Shown here: positions 25,784 through 34,290 of the stretch, piece after piece
Position numbering within the stretch: position 1 is the stretch's first letter
Layout: the number at the start of each line of letters is the position of its first letter
Assembly: GCA_021740905.1 (NCBI GenBank)
Contig: JAIOYV010000042.1
Location: forward strand, 1 to 58,939
Direction: 5' to 3'
Origin: Bacteroidales bacterium
GTDB lineage: Bacteria > Bacteroidota > Bacteroidia > Bacteroidales > M50B96
Length of the DNA stretch: 58,939 nt
The notes under the pieces: model-generated
What the model was told of the DNA's origin: nothing
Database searches by the model: none
Seen by the model: the letters and a program-made list of their open reading frames with translations, nothing else
Translations under genes and position numbers: made by a program

Positions 25784-25920
25784 AAACCCTGAAAGGGTTT
25801 AATATCAATAACCCGGTATGGATCTCGCCTCAGGCGAGAGGAATGTCGGGGTAAATGACACAACGATGATTCGCCGGCGGGAAAAAGAAAATAGGATGAG
25901 AAAAAGTGTTCCCGGCGAAA
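25784..25920. repeat. REP-like hairpins between hmgA and hpd
   Basis: AAACCCTGAAAGGGTTT (25784-25800) and CTCGCCTCAGGCGAG (25824-25838) are perfect short palindromes. A third, imperfect stem pairs TTCGCCGG...GAA near 25870-25883 with TTCCCGGCGAA near 25909-25919. They fill most of the 287-base gap. Confidence 0.7.
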
Positions 25921-25995
25921 CGATGAGATACTTTGATTGAACAAGAACCATTATCAAAAGCAATAAATAGAAACTAAATATAAAAGACAGATTAC

Positions 25996-27093
25996 ATGGC
26001 ACAAGAAGATTTTCTCCCGTTGAATGGGACCGATTTTGTTGAATTTTGGGTAGGCAACGCCAAGCAGGTAGCCCATTATTATCAAACTGCCTTTGGCTTT
26101 CAGCCTTTGGCCTATGCCGGGTTGGAAACCGGGGTGAAGGACCGTACATCGTATGTCCTTCGTCAGGACAAGATTACCTTTATTTTTACCACCTCCCTGG
26201 TACCCGATACGGAAATTAGCCAGCACTGCAACAAGCATGGCGATGGGGTAAAATATGTGGCCCTTTGGGTCGACGATGCAACCAAATCGTACGAAGAAAC
26301 CGTGAAGCGTGGCGCAAAATCGTATATGAAACCCACCACAGAGAAAGATGAAAATGGAGAGGTTGTAATGTCGGGGATCCATACATACGGGGAAACCATC
26401 CATCTTTTTGTGGAAAGAAAAAACTACAAGGGAATTTTCCTTCCGGGATTTGTAAAATGGGATCCATTGTACAAACCTGTTGATGTAGGTTTGAAATATG
26501 TCGACCACATGGTGGGTAATGTAGGTTGGAACGAAATGAACGTATGGGCCAAATTTTATGCTGATGTAATGGGCTTTAAGCAGCTTATTTCTTTCGATGA
26601 TAAAGACATCTCGACAGAATATACAGCCCTTATGAGCAAGGTGATGGCCAACTCGAACATGCGTATCAAATTCCCGATTAACGAACCAGCAGTTGGGAAA
26701 AAGAAATCGCAGATTGAGGAGTACATCGACTTTTACCAGGGACCAGGCGTGCAGCACGTAGCTATGGCCACCGATAATATTGTAAAAACCGTAACCGCTT
26801 TGCGGAACCGGGGTGTTGAATTTCTGAAAGTTCCAATGACCTATTATAGTACCGTATTGGAACGTGTTGGTGAAATTGACGAGGAATTGGCACCCCTGGC
26901 CGAGCTTGGTATTTTGATTGACCGTGATGACGAAGGCTACCTCTTGCAGATTTTCACAAAACCAGTTGAAGACAGACCCACCGTGTTTTATGAGATCATC
27001 CAGCGTAAAGGCGCCAAGTCGTTTGGCAAAGGAAATTTCAAAGCACTGTTTGAATCGATTGAGTTGGAACAGGAAAGCCGGGGCACTCTCTAA
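25996..27093 (+). CDS. hpd: 4-Hydroxyphenylpyruvate dioxygenase
   Basis: A 365-residue protein with two vicinal-oxygen-chelate domains. It converts 4-hydroxyphenylpyruvate to homogentisate. The iron triad is intact: His171 (KYVDHMVGNV), His254 (GVQHVAMATD) and Glu333 (TVFYEIIQRKG). The C-terminal GAKSFGKGNFKALFESIE helix that closes the site is present. It lies between homogentisate dioxygenase and fumarylacetoacetase on the same strand. Confidence 0.97.
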   Translation: MAQEDFLPLNGTDFVEFWVGNAKQVAHYYQTAFGFQPLAYAGLETGVKDRTSYVLRQDKITFIFTTSLVPDTEISQHCNKHGDGVKYVALWVDDATKSYEETVKRGAKSYMKPTTEKDENGEVVMSGIHTYGETIHLFVERKNYKGIFLPGFVKWDPLYKPVDVGLKYVDHMVGNVGWNEMNVWAKFYADVMGFKQLISFDDKDISTEYTALMSKVMANSNMRIKFPINEPAVGKKKSQIEEYIDFYQGPGVQHVAMATDNIVKTVTALRNRGVEFLKVPMTYYSTVLERVGEIDEELAPLAELGILIDRDDEGYLLQIFTKPVEDRPTVFYEIIQRKGAKSFGKGNFKALFESIELEQESRGTL

Positions 27094-27123
27094 ATATTAA
27101 AATTTGAGAATTGATGAGACCAA

Positions 27124-27244
27124 GTAAGCCCTAAAAAATCAAAGAGCAAGGCTTTCAAATTTTTCAAGCCTCGATTTTACTTTTCGTAAATGAGTGGATT
27201 GAAAAATTTGAGTAACGCAGCTATTTGTTTTTTTTAGGGCTTAC
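27124..27244. repeat. Nested-palindrome element A (121 bp)
   Basis: Three perfect inverted repeats lie one inside the other: outer arms GTAAGCCCTAAAAAA / TTTTTTAGGGCTTAC (27124-27138, 27230-27244), middle arms TCAAATTTTTCAA / TTGAAAAATTTGA (27155-27167, 27199-27211) and the core TTTACttttcGTAAA (27176-27190). It lies directly upstream of the fumarylacetoacetase ATG. The same core and the flanking CTGCGTT and AGCCTTG words occur in order in element B at 42913-43017. No reading frame inside. Confidence 0.85.
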
Positions 27245-27250
27245 GCAACT

Positions 27251-28531
27251 ATGAAACACATGATAAAAGCAAACAATCCAGATCTAAAATCCTGGATAGA
27301 AGTAGAAAAAAGAAGCGATTTCCCCATTCAGAATATTCCCTTTGGGATTTTTCGCAAGAACGGCACAGGCCCTCGTGCAGCCACCCGAATTGGCGACACG
27401 GTGGTAGATCTGTATGCACTTTCAAAATACAAGGTGTTAGATGGCTTGGGCATTCATCCTGAGGTTTTCAACAAACCCGTATTAAATGATTTTATCGCTC
27501 TGGGCAAACCAACATGGCAGGCCTTGCGTGACAGGCTTTCTGAGATATTTGAGGAGAACAATCCAATCATCAGGGACAACCCCGGGGCAAAAGCAGAAAT
27601 ATTATACTCCATTGATTTGGTAAAAATGCAGATGCCGGTTTCGGTTGGCGATTACACCGATTTTTATTCGAGCATCGAACATGCCACCAATGTGGGTATC
27701 ATGTTCCGCGATCCTGCCAATGCACTTCTTCCCAACTGGAAGCACATCCCGGTAGGTTATCATGGACGAAGCTCTTCGATTGTAGTTTCGGGAACTGATA
27801 TTCATCGGCCCAAAGGACAAACAAAACCGAATGAAAACGAAGGCCCGGTTTTTGGTCCCAGTAAGCAAGTCGATTTTGAATTGGAGATGGCTTTTATTAC
27901 CGGAAAGAAAACCGAATTGGGAGAATCAGTTTCAACAGCCGATGCAGAAGATCACATATTCGGGATGGTAGTTTTCAACGACCTGTCGGCACGCGATATT
28001 CAGAAATGGGAATATGTGCCACTCGGCCCCTTTCTATCGAAAAATTTTGGCTCGGTCATTTCGCCCTGGATAGTTACCCTCGATGCACTGGAACCCTTTA
28101 GGACAGAAGGCCCCGTTCAGGAACCGGCAGTTCTTCCTTATCTTCAATCGGAAGGGAAGCACAATTTCGATATTAAACTCGATGTGTTTATTCAGCCCGA
28201 AAAACAGAAAGAGTTTCAGGTTTGTCATTCCAATTTTAAATATATGTATTGGAACATGGCACAGCAACTGGCCCATCAAACCATAAATGGTTGCAACATA
28301 AACGTGGGTGACATGTATGGTTCGGGAACTATTTCCGGTCCAACCCCCGATTCGTTTGGGTCGATGCTCGAAATTGCCTGGAAAGGAACCAAGCCTGTTA
28401 AAATGCCCGATAGCTCAGAGCGGAAATTCATTCTCGACAATGACACCATTATTATGCGTGGATATTCAGAGAAGGATGGTTTGAGAATAGGTTTTGGTGA
28501 GGTAAGTACGAAGATACTTCCGGCTAAGTAA
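27251..28531 (+). CDS. fahA: Fumarylacetoacetase
   Basis: A 426-residue protein with the full eukaryote-like architecture: N-terminal SH3-like domain and the C-terminal hydrolase domain. It splits fumarylacetoacetate into fumarate and acetoacetate, the last step of tyrosine breakdown. Catalytic and metal residues are seen at Asp137 and His144 (DYTDFYSSIEHATNVG), Glu210/Glu212 (VDFELEMAF) and Asp244 (VFNDLSARDIQKWEYV). Isomerase for the preceding step is not encoded nearby. The start lies seven bases after a palindromic element. Confidence 0.96.
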   Translation: MKHMIKANNPDLKSWIEVEKRSDFPIQNIPFGIFRKNGTGPRAATRIGDTVVDLYALSKYKVLDGLGIHPEVFNKPVLNDFIALGKPTWQALRDRLSEIFEENNPIIRDNPGAKAEILYSIDLVKMQMPVSVGDYTDFYSSIEHATNVGIMFRDPANALLPNWKHIPVGYHGRSSSIVVSGTDIHRPKGQTKPNENEGPVFGPSKQVDFELEMAFITGKKTELGESVSTADAEDHIFGMVVFNDLSARDIQKWEYVPLGPFLSKNFGSVISPWIVTLDALEPFRTEGPVQEPAVLPYLQSEGKHNFDIKLDVFIQPEKQKEFQVCHSNFKYMYWNMAQQLAHQTINGCNINVGDMYGSGTISGPTPDSFGSMLEIAWKGTKPVKMPDSSERKFILDNDTIIMRGYSEKDGLRIGFGEVSTKILPAK

Positions 28532-28631
28532 ATTAGGGAACTAAGGAATTAGGGAATTAAGTAATTGGGGAATTGAGGTGAGTGGAATAAAACTTCTACC
28601 CTACAGAGCTTTTTCTTTATGGAGCACAACT

Positions 28632-28694
28632 TTGAACTCAGAACTTTTGAACTCAGAAACATTGAACTCAGAACATTGAACTCAGAACTTTTAA
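28632..28694. repeat. Short direct repeats of TTGAACTCAGAAC
   Basis: At least four degenerate copies of a 12- to 16-base unit precede the flavin-reductase gene, and 28540-28590 has a similar GGGAATTAAG low-complexity run. Longer reading frames into this gene translate them. Confidence 0.8.
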
Positions 28695-28696
28695 CT

Positions 28697-29587
28697 ATGA
28701 TAAAACATATCAACCCAAAGGAAATACCAGTACCGGAACTATTTTCATTGATGCTTGGAGCAATCGGACCCCGGCCAATAGCTTTTGCCAGCACCTTGGA
28801 TGCAGATGGTCGCCCCAACCTGGCACCCTTTAGCTTTTTTAATTTCTTTGGGGCAAACCCGCCTATTTTGATTTTTTCACCCTCGCGCCGTGGCAGGGGA
28901 AACACAACCAAACACACCTACGATAACATTAAAGTTATGCCTGAGGTGGTGATCAATGTGGTAAATTATAAGATGGTTCAGCAGGTAAGCCTTGCCAGTT
29001 CCGATTTTCCGCAGGGAGTTAACGAATTCGAGAAGGTAGGTTTTACGATGGAGGCTTCCGAAATGGTAAAGCCTTTCAGGGTAAAAGAATCCCCTGTTCA
29101 GTTTGAGTGTAAGGTGTTGCAGGTGATAGAAACCGGAGATCAGGGTGCCGCAGGGAATCTGGTAATTTGTGAGATGGTAAAAATGCACATCGACGAATCC
29201 ATCCTCGACAAGGACGGAAAAATAGATCCCCACAAAATCGACCTGGTGGCACGCATGGGTGGCGATTATTATTGTCGGGCTTCTGGCGATGCTATTTTTA
29301 CGGTTGAGAAACCGTTGGTTGGTGTCGGTATCGGAGTGGATGCTTTACCGGAACACGTGAGGTTTAGTAAAATTCTGACGGGAAATGACCTGGGACAGTT
29401 GGGAAATTTAAAAGCTTTTCCCAGCCAAACAGAAATTGAAGAGATAAAACTTCAGCCGGAAGTAAAAGAAATTTTGGAAGAACGGAGCAACGATTTAGAA
29501 AGGAATTTACATATACTTGCACAGCTTCGGATTGAAGATGAAAAAGTGGAGGAGGCGTTGAGGATTTTAATGGTTAAAAAAGATTAA
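28697..29587 (+). CDS. Flavin reductase-like (FMN-binding split barrel) protein
   Basis: 296 residues from the ATG at 28697; the frame also opens at 28619, but those 26 codons are direct repeats. Residues about 12-170 match the flavin-reductase family split barrel (GPRPIAFASTLDADGRPNLAPFSFFNFFG, with SPSRRGRGN in the flavin-phosphate loop). The C-terminal 120 residues are helical and unassigned. It is found in Bacteroidetes beside homogentisate pathway genes. Whether it supplies reduced flavin to a partner monooxygenase or performs a step of its own is unknown. Confidence 0.85.
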   Translation: MIKHINPKEIPVPELFSLMLGAIGPRPIAFASTLDADGRPNLAPFSFFNFFGANPPILIFSPSRRGRGNTTKHTYDNIKVMPEVVINVVNYKMVQQVSLASSDFPQGVNEFEKVGFTMEASEMVKPFRVKESPVQFECKVLQVIETGDQGAAGNLVICEMVKMHIDESILDKDGKIDPHKIDLVARMGGDYYCRASGDAIFTVEKPLVGVGIGVDALPEHVRFSKILTGNDLGQLGNLKAFPSQTEIEEIKLQPEVKEILEERSNDLERNLHILAQLRIEDEKVEEALRILMVKKD

Positions 29588-29658
29588 TTGAAAGAGTTTA
29601 GAAATTGGTAGAATAGAACTTTGTGTTAACTTTGTAATTACATTTCAAAAAAGGGTTT

Positions 29659-29904
29659 ATGGAATTAGCTGTTATAAAGATTGGGAATTCAAAGGGATTT
29701 AGACTTTCAAAAACGTTGATCGATAAATATAATATAAAGGATAAAGTTGAATTGATCCTTGAAAAAGATCAACTTATTTTACGTCCGGTTTCTGCACCCA
29801 GAAAAGGCTGGGAAGAAGCTTTTAAAAAGATGAATGAAAACGGCGACGACCAGCTTTTGTTTGATGAAGTTTTTGACAATGAAAATTTTGACGAATGGAA
29901 GTAA
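29659..29904 (+). CDS. AbrB/MazE-type antitoxin
   Basis: An 81-residue protein whose first 48 residues form a swapped-hairpin AbrB domain (ELAVIKIGNSKGFRLSKTLI, then KVELILEKDQLILRPV). The acidic tail (DDQLLFDEVFDNENFDEW) is the toxin-binding part typical of MazE. It overlaps the toxin gene by 10 bases, so the two are co-translated. It is expected to bind the shared promoter and neutralise the toxin. Confidence 0.9.
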   Translation: MELAVIKIGNSKGFRLSKTLIDKYNIKDKVELILEKDQLILRPVSAPRKGWEEAFKKMNENGDDQLLFDEVFDNENFDEWK

Positions 29905-30218
29905 GCCAGTATCAAATAGTTCTTGTCAACCTTGATCCAACCATTGGCAGCGAAATAAAAAAAACCAGGCCGTGTGTAATTATCTCGCCCAACGAAATGA
30001 ATGAATTCCTCAGGACAATTGTAATTGCCCCAATGACCACACAATCGAAAAAATATCCAACCAGGATCCAGATCCAGCATGATGAAAAAACGGGCTGGAT
30101 TGTAATTGATCAGATCAGGACTATCGACAAGCAAAGGATTCTAAGAGTTTTGGGAAGGTTATCAGAACTTGAAATTGCTGAGGTGAAATCGATAATGAGA
30201 GAGACTTATGTTGATTGA
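29895..30218 (+). CDS. MazF/PemK-type endoribonuclease toxin
   Basis: A 107-residue protein of the MazF/PemK family. Features include QIVLVNLDPTIGSEIKKTRP with the conserved Arg, a VIAPMTTQSKKYPTRIQI strand, and IVIDQIRTIDKQRILRVLGRL near the C-terminus. It cleaves mRNA at short sequence motifs when not held by the antitoxin. It ends 26 bases before the phenylalanine hydroxylase start. The pair sits inside a catabolic cluster, which probably reflects insertion. Confidence 0.93.
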   Translation: MEVSQYQIVLVNLDPTIGSEIKKTRPCVIISPNEMNEFLRTIVIAPMTTQSKKYPTRIQIQHDEKTGWIVIDQIRTIDKQRILRVLGRLSELEIAEVKSIMRETYVD

Positions 30219-30244
30219 AAATTGAAATAACAAAGTAGAAGGAT

Positions 30245-31975
30245 ATGGAACAAAACGAGATTCTTGACAAACTGCCAAAACACCTGATGAGCCTGGTGAT
30301 CGAACAACCGTATAATGCTTATACTCCCCAGGATCATGCATTGTGGCGCTATGTGATGCGACAAAATGTAGAATACCTGAGCAAAGTCGCTCATGGTTCC
30401 TATCTCGATGGCCTGAAAAAAACGGGCATTAGCATTGAGCGAATACCCCACATGTATGGGATGAACCGTATTTTGAAAGAAATTGGCTGGGCAGCGGTAG
30501 CCGTGGATGGTTTTATTCCTCCTGCCGGCTTTATGGAATTTCAGGCTTACAATGTGTTGGTAATTGCTGCCGACATACGCCCCATCGACCAAATTGGCTA
30601 TACCCCCGCCCCGGACATTATCCACGAGGCCGCAGGACACGCTCCCATTATTGCCGACCCCGACTATGCTAATTATCTACGTCGGTTTGGGGAAATTGGC
30701 TGCAAAGCATTCCAATCCGCTGGCGACTATAAAATGTATGAGGCTATCCGGCACTTATCCATTGTAAAGGCCGATCCTTATACCGATAAAAAGGACATTG
30801 CCAAAGCCAATGAGGAATTGCTCGAAGCAACACAGAACCTGGGCGAACCGTCTGAAATGGCCCTTATCCGAAACCTACACTGGTGGACGGTTGAGTACGG
30901 CCTGATTGGCGATCTGAAAAATCCCAAAATTTATGGTGCTGGCCTTTTGTCTTCCATTTCGGAAAGCTACAATTGCCTTCAACCTAAGGTTAAAAAACTG
31001 CCATATACTCTCGATGCAGTAAATTACAGTTTCGACATAACCGAGCAGCAACCTCAGCTTTTTGTGACCCCCGATTTTGAGACCCTGACCCGTGTGCTGG
31101 AAGAATTTGCCGATACCATGGCCTTGCGAAAAGGAGGCCTCGATGGAATCCAAAAAGCGATCGTCTCGAAAAATACGGCCACTTGTGAATACAGCTCCGG
31201 CTTGCAGGTTTCGGGCACTTTCACCGAAATGATCGAAGAAAACGGGCTGCCTATTTATCTGAAAACAACCGGCCCAACCAGCCTGTGCTGGTGCAATACC
31301 GAATTGCCTGGACACGACAAGGGCTACCACTCACATGGTTTTTCGTCACCCATCGGGAGGATTAAAAATCTGTTGGTTGAACCAGAATATGCTACCGACG
31401 ATGATTTGAAAAAGGTTGGGATTGCCTTAAGCCAAAAGGCCGAATTTGAATTTGAAAGTGGTATTAAGGTAAAAGGTATTCTTAGGAATATCACCCACAA
31501 GGAAGGCCGGTTGTTGCTTTTGAGTTTTTCCGATTGCCATGTAAGGTACAAGGACAAAGATCTTTTCTTGCCCGATTGGGGGATGTTTGATATGGCTGTG
31601 GGCAATAAAATTATCTCGGCTTTCAATGGCCCTGCCGACCCTGATGGTTTTGGTTTGGAATATGCGGTGCCTGTCGAAAAAACCCATAAAATCAATCACT
31701 CAGAAAAAGCCAAACACCTGCACAAATTATATCAAAAGGTAAGGGACATCCGCGAGAGGAACTGTTCGCTTGCCGAGCTGCCCCATGTATGGGACGAAAT
31801 GAAAACTCAGCATCCTGAAGATTGGTTGTGTTCGATCGAAATCCTTGAACTTTTGAAAGATAAGGGCATTGAAGACGAATTTTACAAGGAAGTTAAAGAT
31901 TTCCTTATCAGGAAAAAAACAGAAAGCCCACAATTGGCTAAGTTGATAGAGGATGGATTTTCGATGCTGAAATAG
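30245..31975 (+). CDS. phhA: Phenylalanine 4-monooxygenase, long form
   Basis: A 576-residue aromatic amino acid hydroxylase. Catalytic iron ligands: His127 and His132 (DIIHEAAGHAP) and Glu217 (WWTVEYGLIGD), then the family motif IYGAGLLSSISESY. It turns phenylalanine into tyrosine using tetrahydropterin. Distance from the second His to the Glu is 85 residues, against 40 in mammalian enzymes, so an insert lies between. Residues about 310-576 are a C-terminal extension with beta-rich and helical parts that I do not recognise; typical bacterial enzymes stop near 270-300. No carbinolamine dehydratase is nearby. Confidence 0.92.
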   Translation: MEQNEILDKLPKHLMSLVIEQPYNAYTPQDHALWRYVMRQNVEYLSKVAHGSYLDGLKKTGISIERIPHMYGMNRILKEIGWAAVAVDGFIPPAGFMEFQAYNVLVIAADIRPIDQIGYTPAPDIIHEAAGHAPIIADPDYANYLRRFGEIGCKAFQSAGDYKMYEAIRHLSIVKADPYTDKKDIAKANEELLEATQNLGEPSEMALIRNLHWWTVEYGLIGDLKNPKIYGAGLLSSISESYNCLQPKVKKLPYTLDAVNYSFDITEQQPQLFVTPDFETLTRVLEEFADTMALRKGGLDGIQKAIVSKNTATCEYSSGLQVSGTFTEMIEENGLPIYLKTTGPTSLCWCNTELPGHDKGYHSHGFSSPIGRIKNLLVEPEYATDDDLKKVGIALSQKAEFEFESGIKVKGILRNITHKEGRLLLLSFSDCHVRYKDKDLFLPDWGMFDMAVGNKIISAFNGPADPDGFGLEYAVPVEKTHKINHSEKAKHLHKLYQKVRDIRERNCSLAELPHVWDEMKTQHPEDWLCSIEILELLKDKGIEDEFYKEVKDFLIRKKTESPQLAKLIEDGFSMLK

Positions 31976-32007
31976 GTTAATTTATCGAATTTGGCAATTC
32001 CTTTTAA

Positions 32008-32085
32008 GCACCAAAGGTGCGTAAGCAATAGCATAGGGTGAAGCCCTATGAAATAATGAAGTGGTTGATTTTAGCCCTGAAAGGG
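32008..32085. repeat. REP-like cluster of three hairpins
   Basis: GCACCAAAGGTGC (32008-32020), CATAGGGTGAAGCCCTATG (32032-32050) and CCCTGAAAGGG (32075-32085). The form matches the clusters at 4837-4948 and 25784-25838. The reading frame of the next gene runs into it. Confidence 0.8.
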
Positions 32086-32130
32086 TGTAATCAATTTGAT
32101 CGACTTAATTTGATAATCCGTTTACCCAAA

Positions 32131-32619
32131 ATGATGAAATTGCTTTATACTTTATTAACCCTTTTCCTCTACCTCAACTCCCTTGGGCAAATAAAGGAAT
32201 ATAACTTTCAGGAATTTGAACCCCTCCTGCACAAACAAACCGACAGTATTTATGTGGTTAACTTTTGGGCTACCTGGTGCTCGCCATGCGTGGCCGAACT
32301 TCCCAGTTTCGAAAAACTGAACCAGAATTTTAAAAATCAAAAGGTGAAAGTGTTGCTGGTAAGCCTCGATTTTCCAAAACACAAAGAGAGCAGGCTGATT
32401 CCCTTTGTCAAAAAAAACAATCTTCAATCGGAAGTGATATTCCTTAACGACGTGAATGCCAATGCCTGGATCAACAAGGTTGACCCAAATTGGTCGGGGG
32501 CAATTCCTTTTACTGTTATCTATAATGCCGAGCAGCGAAAATATTATGAAAGATCCTTTAACTATGAGGAGTTGATTAAAGAAACATACTTATTTTTGAC
32601 CCACAGAACTAAACAGTAG
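32131..32619 (+). CDS. TlpA-like secreted thioredoxin
   Basis: 162 residues from the ATG at 32131 (a second ATG follows at once); the longer frame starting at 32038 translates the REP cluster. A signal peptide (LLYTLLTLFLYLNSLGQ) precedes a TlpA/ResA-type thioredoxin domain with active site WATWCSPC (Cys50, Cys53). Expected to reduce disulfides in periplasm or cytochrome c maturation. A second thioredoxin-fold gene follows 40 bases later on the same strand. Confidence 0.9.
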   Translation: MMKLLYTLLTLFLYLNSLGQIKEYNFQEFEPLLHKQTDSIYVVNFWATWCSPCVAELPSFEKLNQNFKNQKVKVLLVSLDFPKHKESRLIPFVKKNNLQSEVIFLNDVNANAWINKVDPNWSGAIPFTVIYNAEQRKYYERSFNYEELIKETYLFLTHRTKQ

Positions 32620-32659
32620 GACAAACTGTTTAGTGGTATCAAACATAAAATAACATAAA

Positions 32660-33265
32660 ATGAAAAGAGCATTTATCATTACAATCGGCCTGTTATTTAC
32701 CCTTAGCACCTTTGCCCAAACAGGTTACAAAGTGGGCGACATGGCTCGTGGATTTGAACTCAAAAACATAGATAGCGAAATGTTTTCGTTGCGTCAATTT
32801 AAGTCGGCGAAAGGATATGTTATCATATTCACCTGCAACCATTGCCGTTATGCCAAAGCTTACGAAGACCGCATTATCGCTATCGATCAGAAGTATAAAA
32901 AATTAGGGTATCCTGTGGTTGCAGTCAATCCAAACGACTCTACCATTGAACCGGATGATTCCTACTCAAAAATGATAGAAAGGGCCACAGAAAAAGGTTT
33001 CACATTTCCCTATTTGCTCGATGCCGACCAATCGGTGTTCAAACGCTTTGGGGCTACCAAAACCCCTCATGTATTTGTGATGAGCCGGGGCGACGAAGGA
33101 CTTAAAATTGAATACATCGGGACTATTGACGACAATTATGCCGATGCTTCGGAAGTAAAGGTGAAATATTTGGAAAATGCTTTGGATGCCTTGCTCGCTG
33201 GTGAAAAACCCGATCCTAATTTTACCAAGGCTATTGGTTGCAGTATCAAATACAAAAAGGACTAA
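32660..33265 (+). CDS. Secreted AhpC/TSA-type thioredoxin-fold protein
   Basis: A 201-residue protein with signal peptide (IITIGLLFTLSTFAQ) and a peroxiredoxin/redoxin-like fold. The motif FTCNHCRYA has CxxC at Cys59 and Cys62 in place of the thioredoxin WCxxC; the later DADQSVFKRFGATKTPHVFV segment gives the cis-proline. This subgroup (thioredoxin family proteins with CNHC) is common in Bacteroidetes; the substrate is unknown. It shares one base with the next gene's start (stop TAA and ATG overlap). Confidence 0.9.
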   Translation: MKRAFIITIGLLFTLSTFAQTGYKVGDMARGFELKNIDSEMFSLRQFKSAKGYVIIFTCNHCRYAKAYEDRIIAIDQKYKKLGYPVVAVNPNDSTIEPDDSYSKMIERATEKGFTFPYLLDADQSVFKRFGATKTPHVFVMSRGDEGLKIEYIGTIDDNYADASEVKVKYLENALDALLAGEKPDPNFTKAIGCSIKYKKD

Positions 33266-33645
33266 TGAATACATACTCACTGGTAGGGGCAATTGTGGTT
33301 ACGTTCGCCCTCATTTCTTATACAATAGGGATAATCTCCGAGCAACGGAGCAAGCGAGTTAACCGTATGGTTTTGATTTTCCTTTCTATAGGTATTGTAC
33401 TCGATATATTTGCCACTGCCTGCATGATACTTGGCTCGCCCAATTCACCTTTTACTTTTCATGGTTTTGTTGGGTATTCGGGGCTGGCTGCCATGCTCAC
33501 CGATACCATCTTGATATGGCGGTTGTATGCGAAAAATGAACTCAATGTGACCGTGCCCCGCAATCTTCACCTTTATTCGCGCTATGCCTATCTATGGTGG
33601 GTAGGGGCTTTTATTACAGGGGCATTGTTGGTGGCATTAAAATAG
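33265..33645 (+). CDS. Four-helix membrane protein resembling HsmA/TIGR03987
   Basis: 126 residues from the ATG at 33265, which overlaps the preceding TAA. Four membrane helices are visible. The pattern FHGFVGYSGLAAMLTDTIL, then NLHLYSRYAYLWWVGAFITG, recalls the small TIGR03987/HsmA family. Role unknown. Overlapping stop/start implies co-translation with the thioredoxin-fold gene. Confidence 0.7.
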   Translation: MNTYSLVGAIVVTFALISYTIGIISEQRSKRVNRMVLIFLSIGIVLDIFATACMILGSPNSPFTFHGFVGYSGLAAMLTDTILIWRLYAKNELNVTVPRNLHLYSRYAYLWWVGAFITGALLVALK

Positions 33646-33663
33646 TTTTTATGGATCGGAGAA

Positions 33664-34101
33664 TTACCCCTCTAAATTCATTTTTAATCTGGCTGTGAAA
33701 TAGCGCAAATATTCAGATTTATTGTCGCCGAAGTGCTCTATAATATTGTGTTTTTCAATTTTAAAGGTGGTATGTACGCCGGTAATTTTGGAAAAATAAA
33801 TATCATACTCTTTGTTCTCTGAATCAAGCATCTTGATCATCACAAGATTCTCGTCAATACCTTTTGCCTTTAGATTTGCGCAGCAAACAGGACAATAGAA
33901 TTCCACTTTCTCGCCTTCTTTGAATTTTGCATCCGGCTGACTGATATAATTATAATTGCCAAGCTCGGAATTCAGTAGCAACAGGCCCATTTGCTTTGTT
34001 GAGGGGATCTCTACCTTAAAAATAATATTGTCTCTTAATCTCAGATGTGTCCTGCAATGAGGGCATAGGAATTTTTCTTTTAAGCTATTTTTCTTTTCCA
34101 T
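33664..34101 (-). CDS. Zinc-ribbon protein of unknown function
   Basis: 145 residues from the ATG at 34101 (frame opens further at 34134). Two CxxC pairs, FLCPHC near residue 13 and FYCPVC near residue 69, predict one zinc site formed by both halves. No transmembrane segment or catalytic motif. The rest is mixed alpha-beta (IDENLVMIKMLDSENKEYDI). Convergent with the membrane-protein gene. No family recognised. Confidence 0.72.
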   Translation of the reverse strand: MEKKNSLKEKFLCPHCRTHLRLRDNIIFKVEIPSTKQMGLLLLNSELGNYNYISQPDAKFKEGEKVEFYCPVCCANLKAKGIDENLVMIKMLDSENKEYDIYFSKITGVHTTFKIEKHNIIEHFGDNKSEYLRYFTARLKMNLEG

Positions 34102-34187
34102 TTTCTCTATTTTTAGAAAATGAATATACAACATTGAAAGCCAGATGTCAAGTTATGTTAAAAATTGAACAGATTTATTTGGTTAAT

Positions 34188-34241
34188 AGTTGAAGAGTTC
34201 AGAGTTAAAAAGTTCAAAGTTAAGAGTTCAAAGTTGAAGAG
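34188..34241. repeat. Low-complexity GTTCAAAGTT repeats
   Basis: At least five degenerate units of AGAGTTCAAAGTT follow one another between convergent/same-strand genes; a similar run lies at 52407-52478. Confidence 0.7.
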
Positions 34242-34290
34242 TCGGCATTTTTCATTTCTCAATTGTACAATTAGGTCAGACAATTTCTTC

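Noticed and set aside
25954-26757. 267-codon antisense frame in the hpd gene
   Set aside because: Lies opposite a well-supported enzyme with all catalytic residues; codon bias of the real gene creates the open antisense frame.
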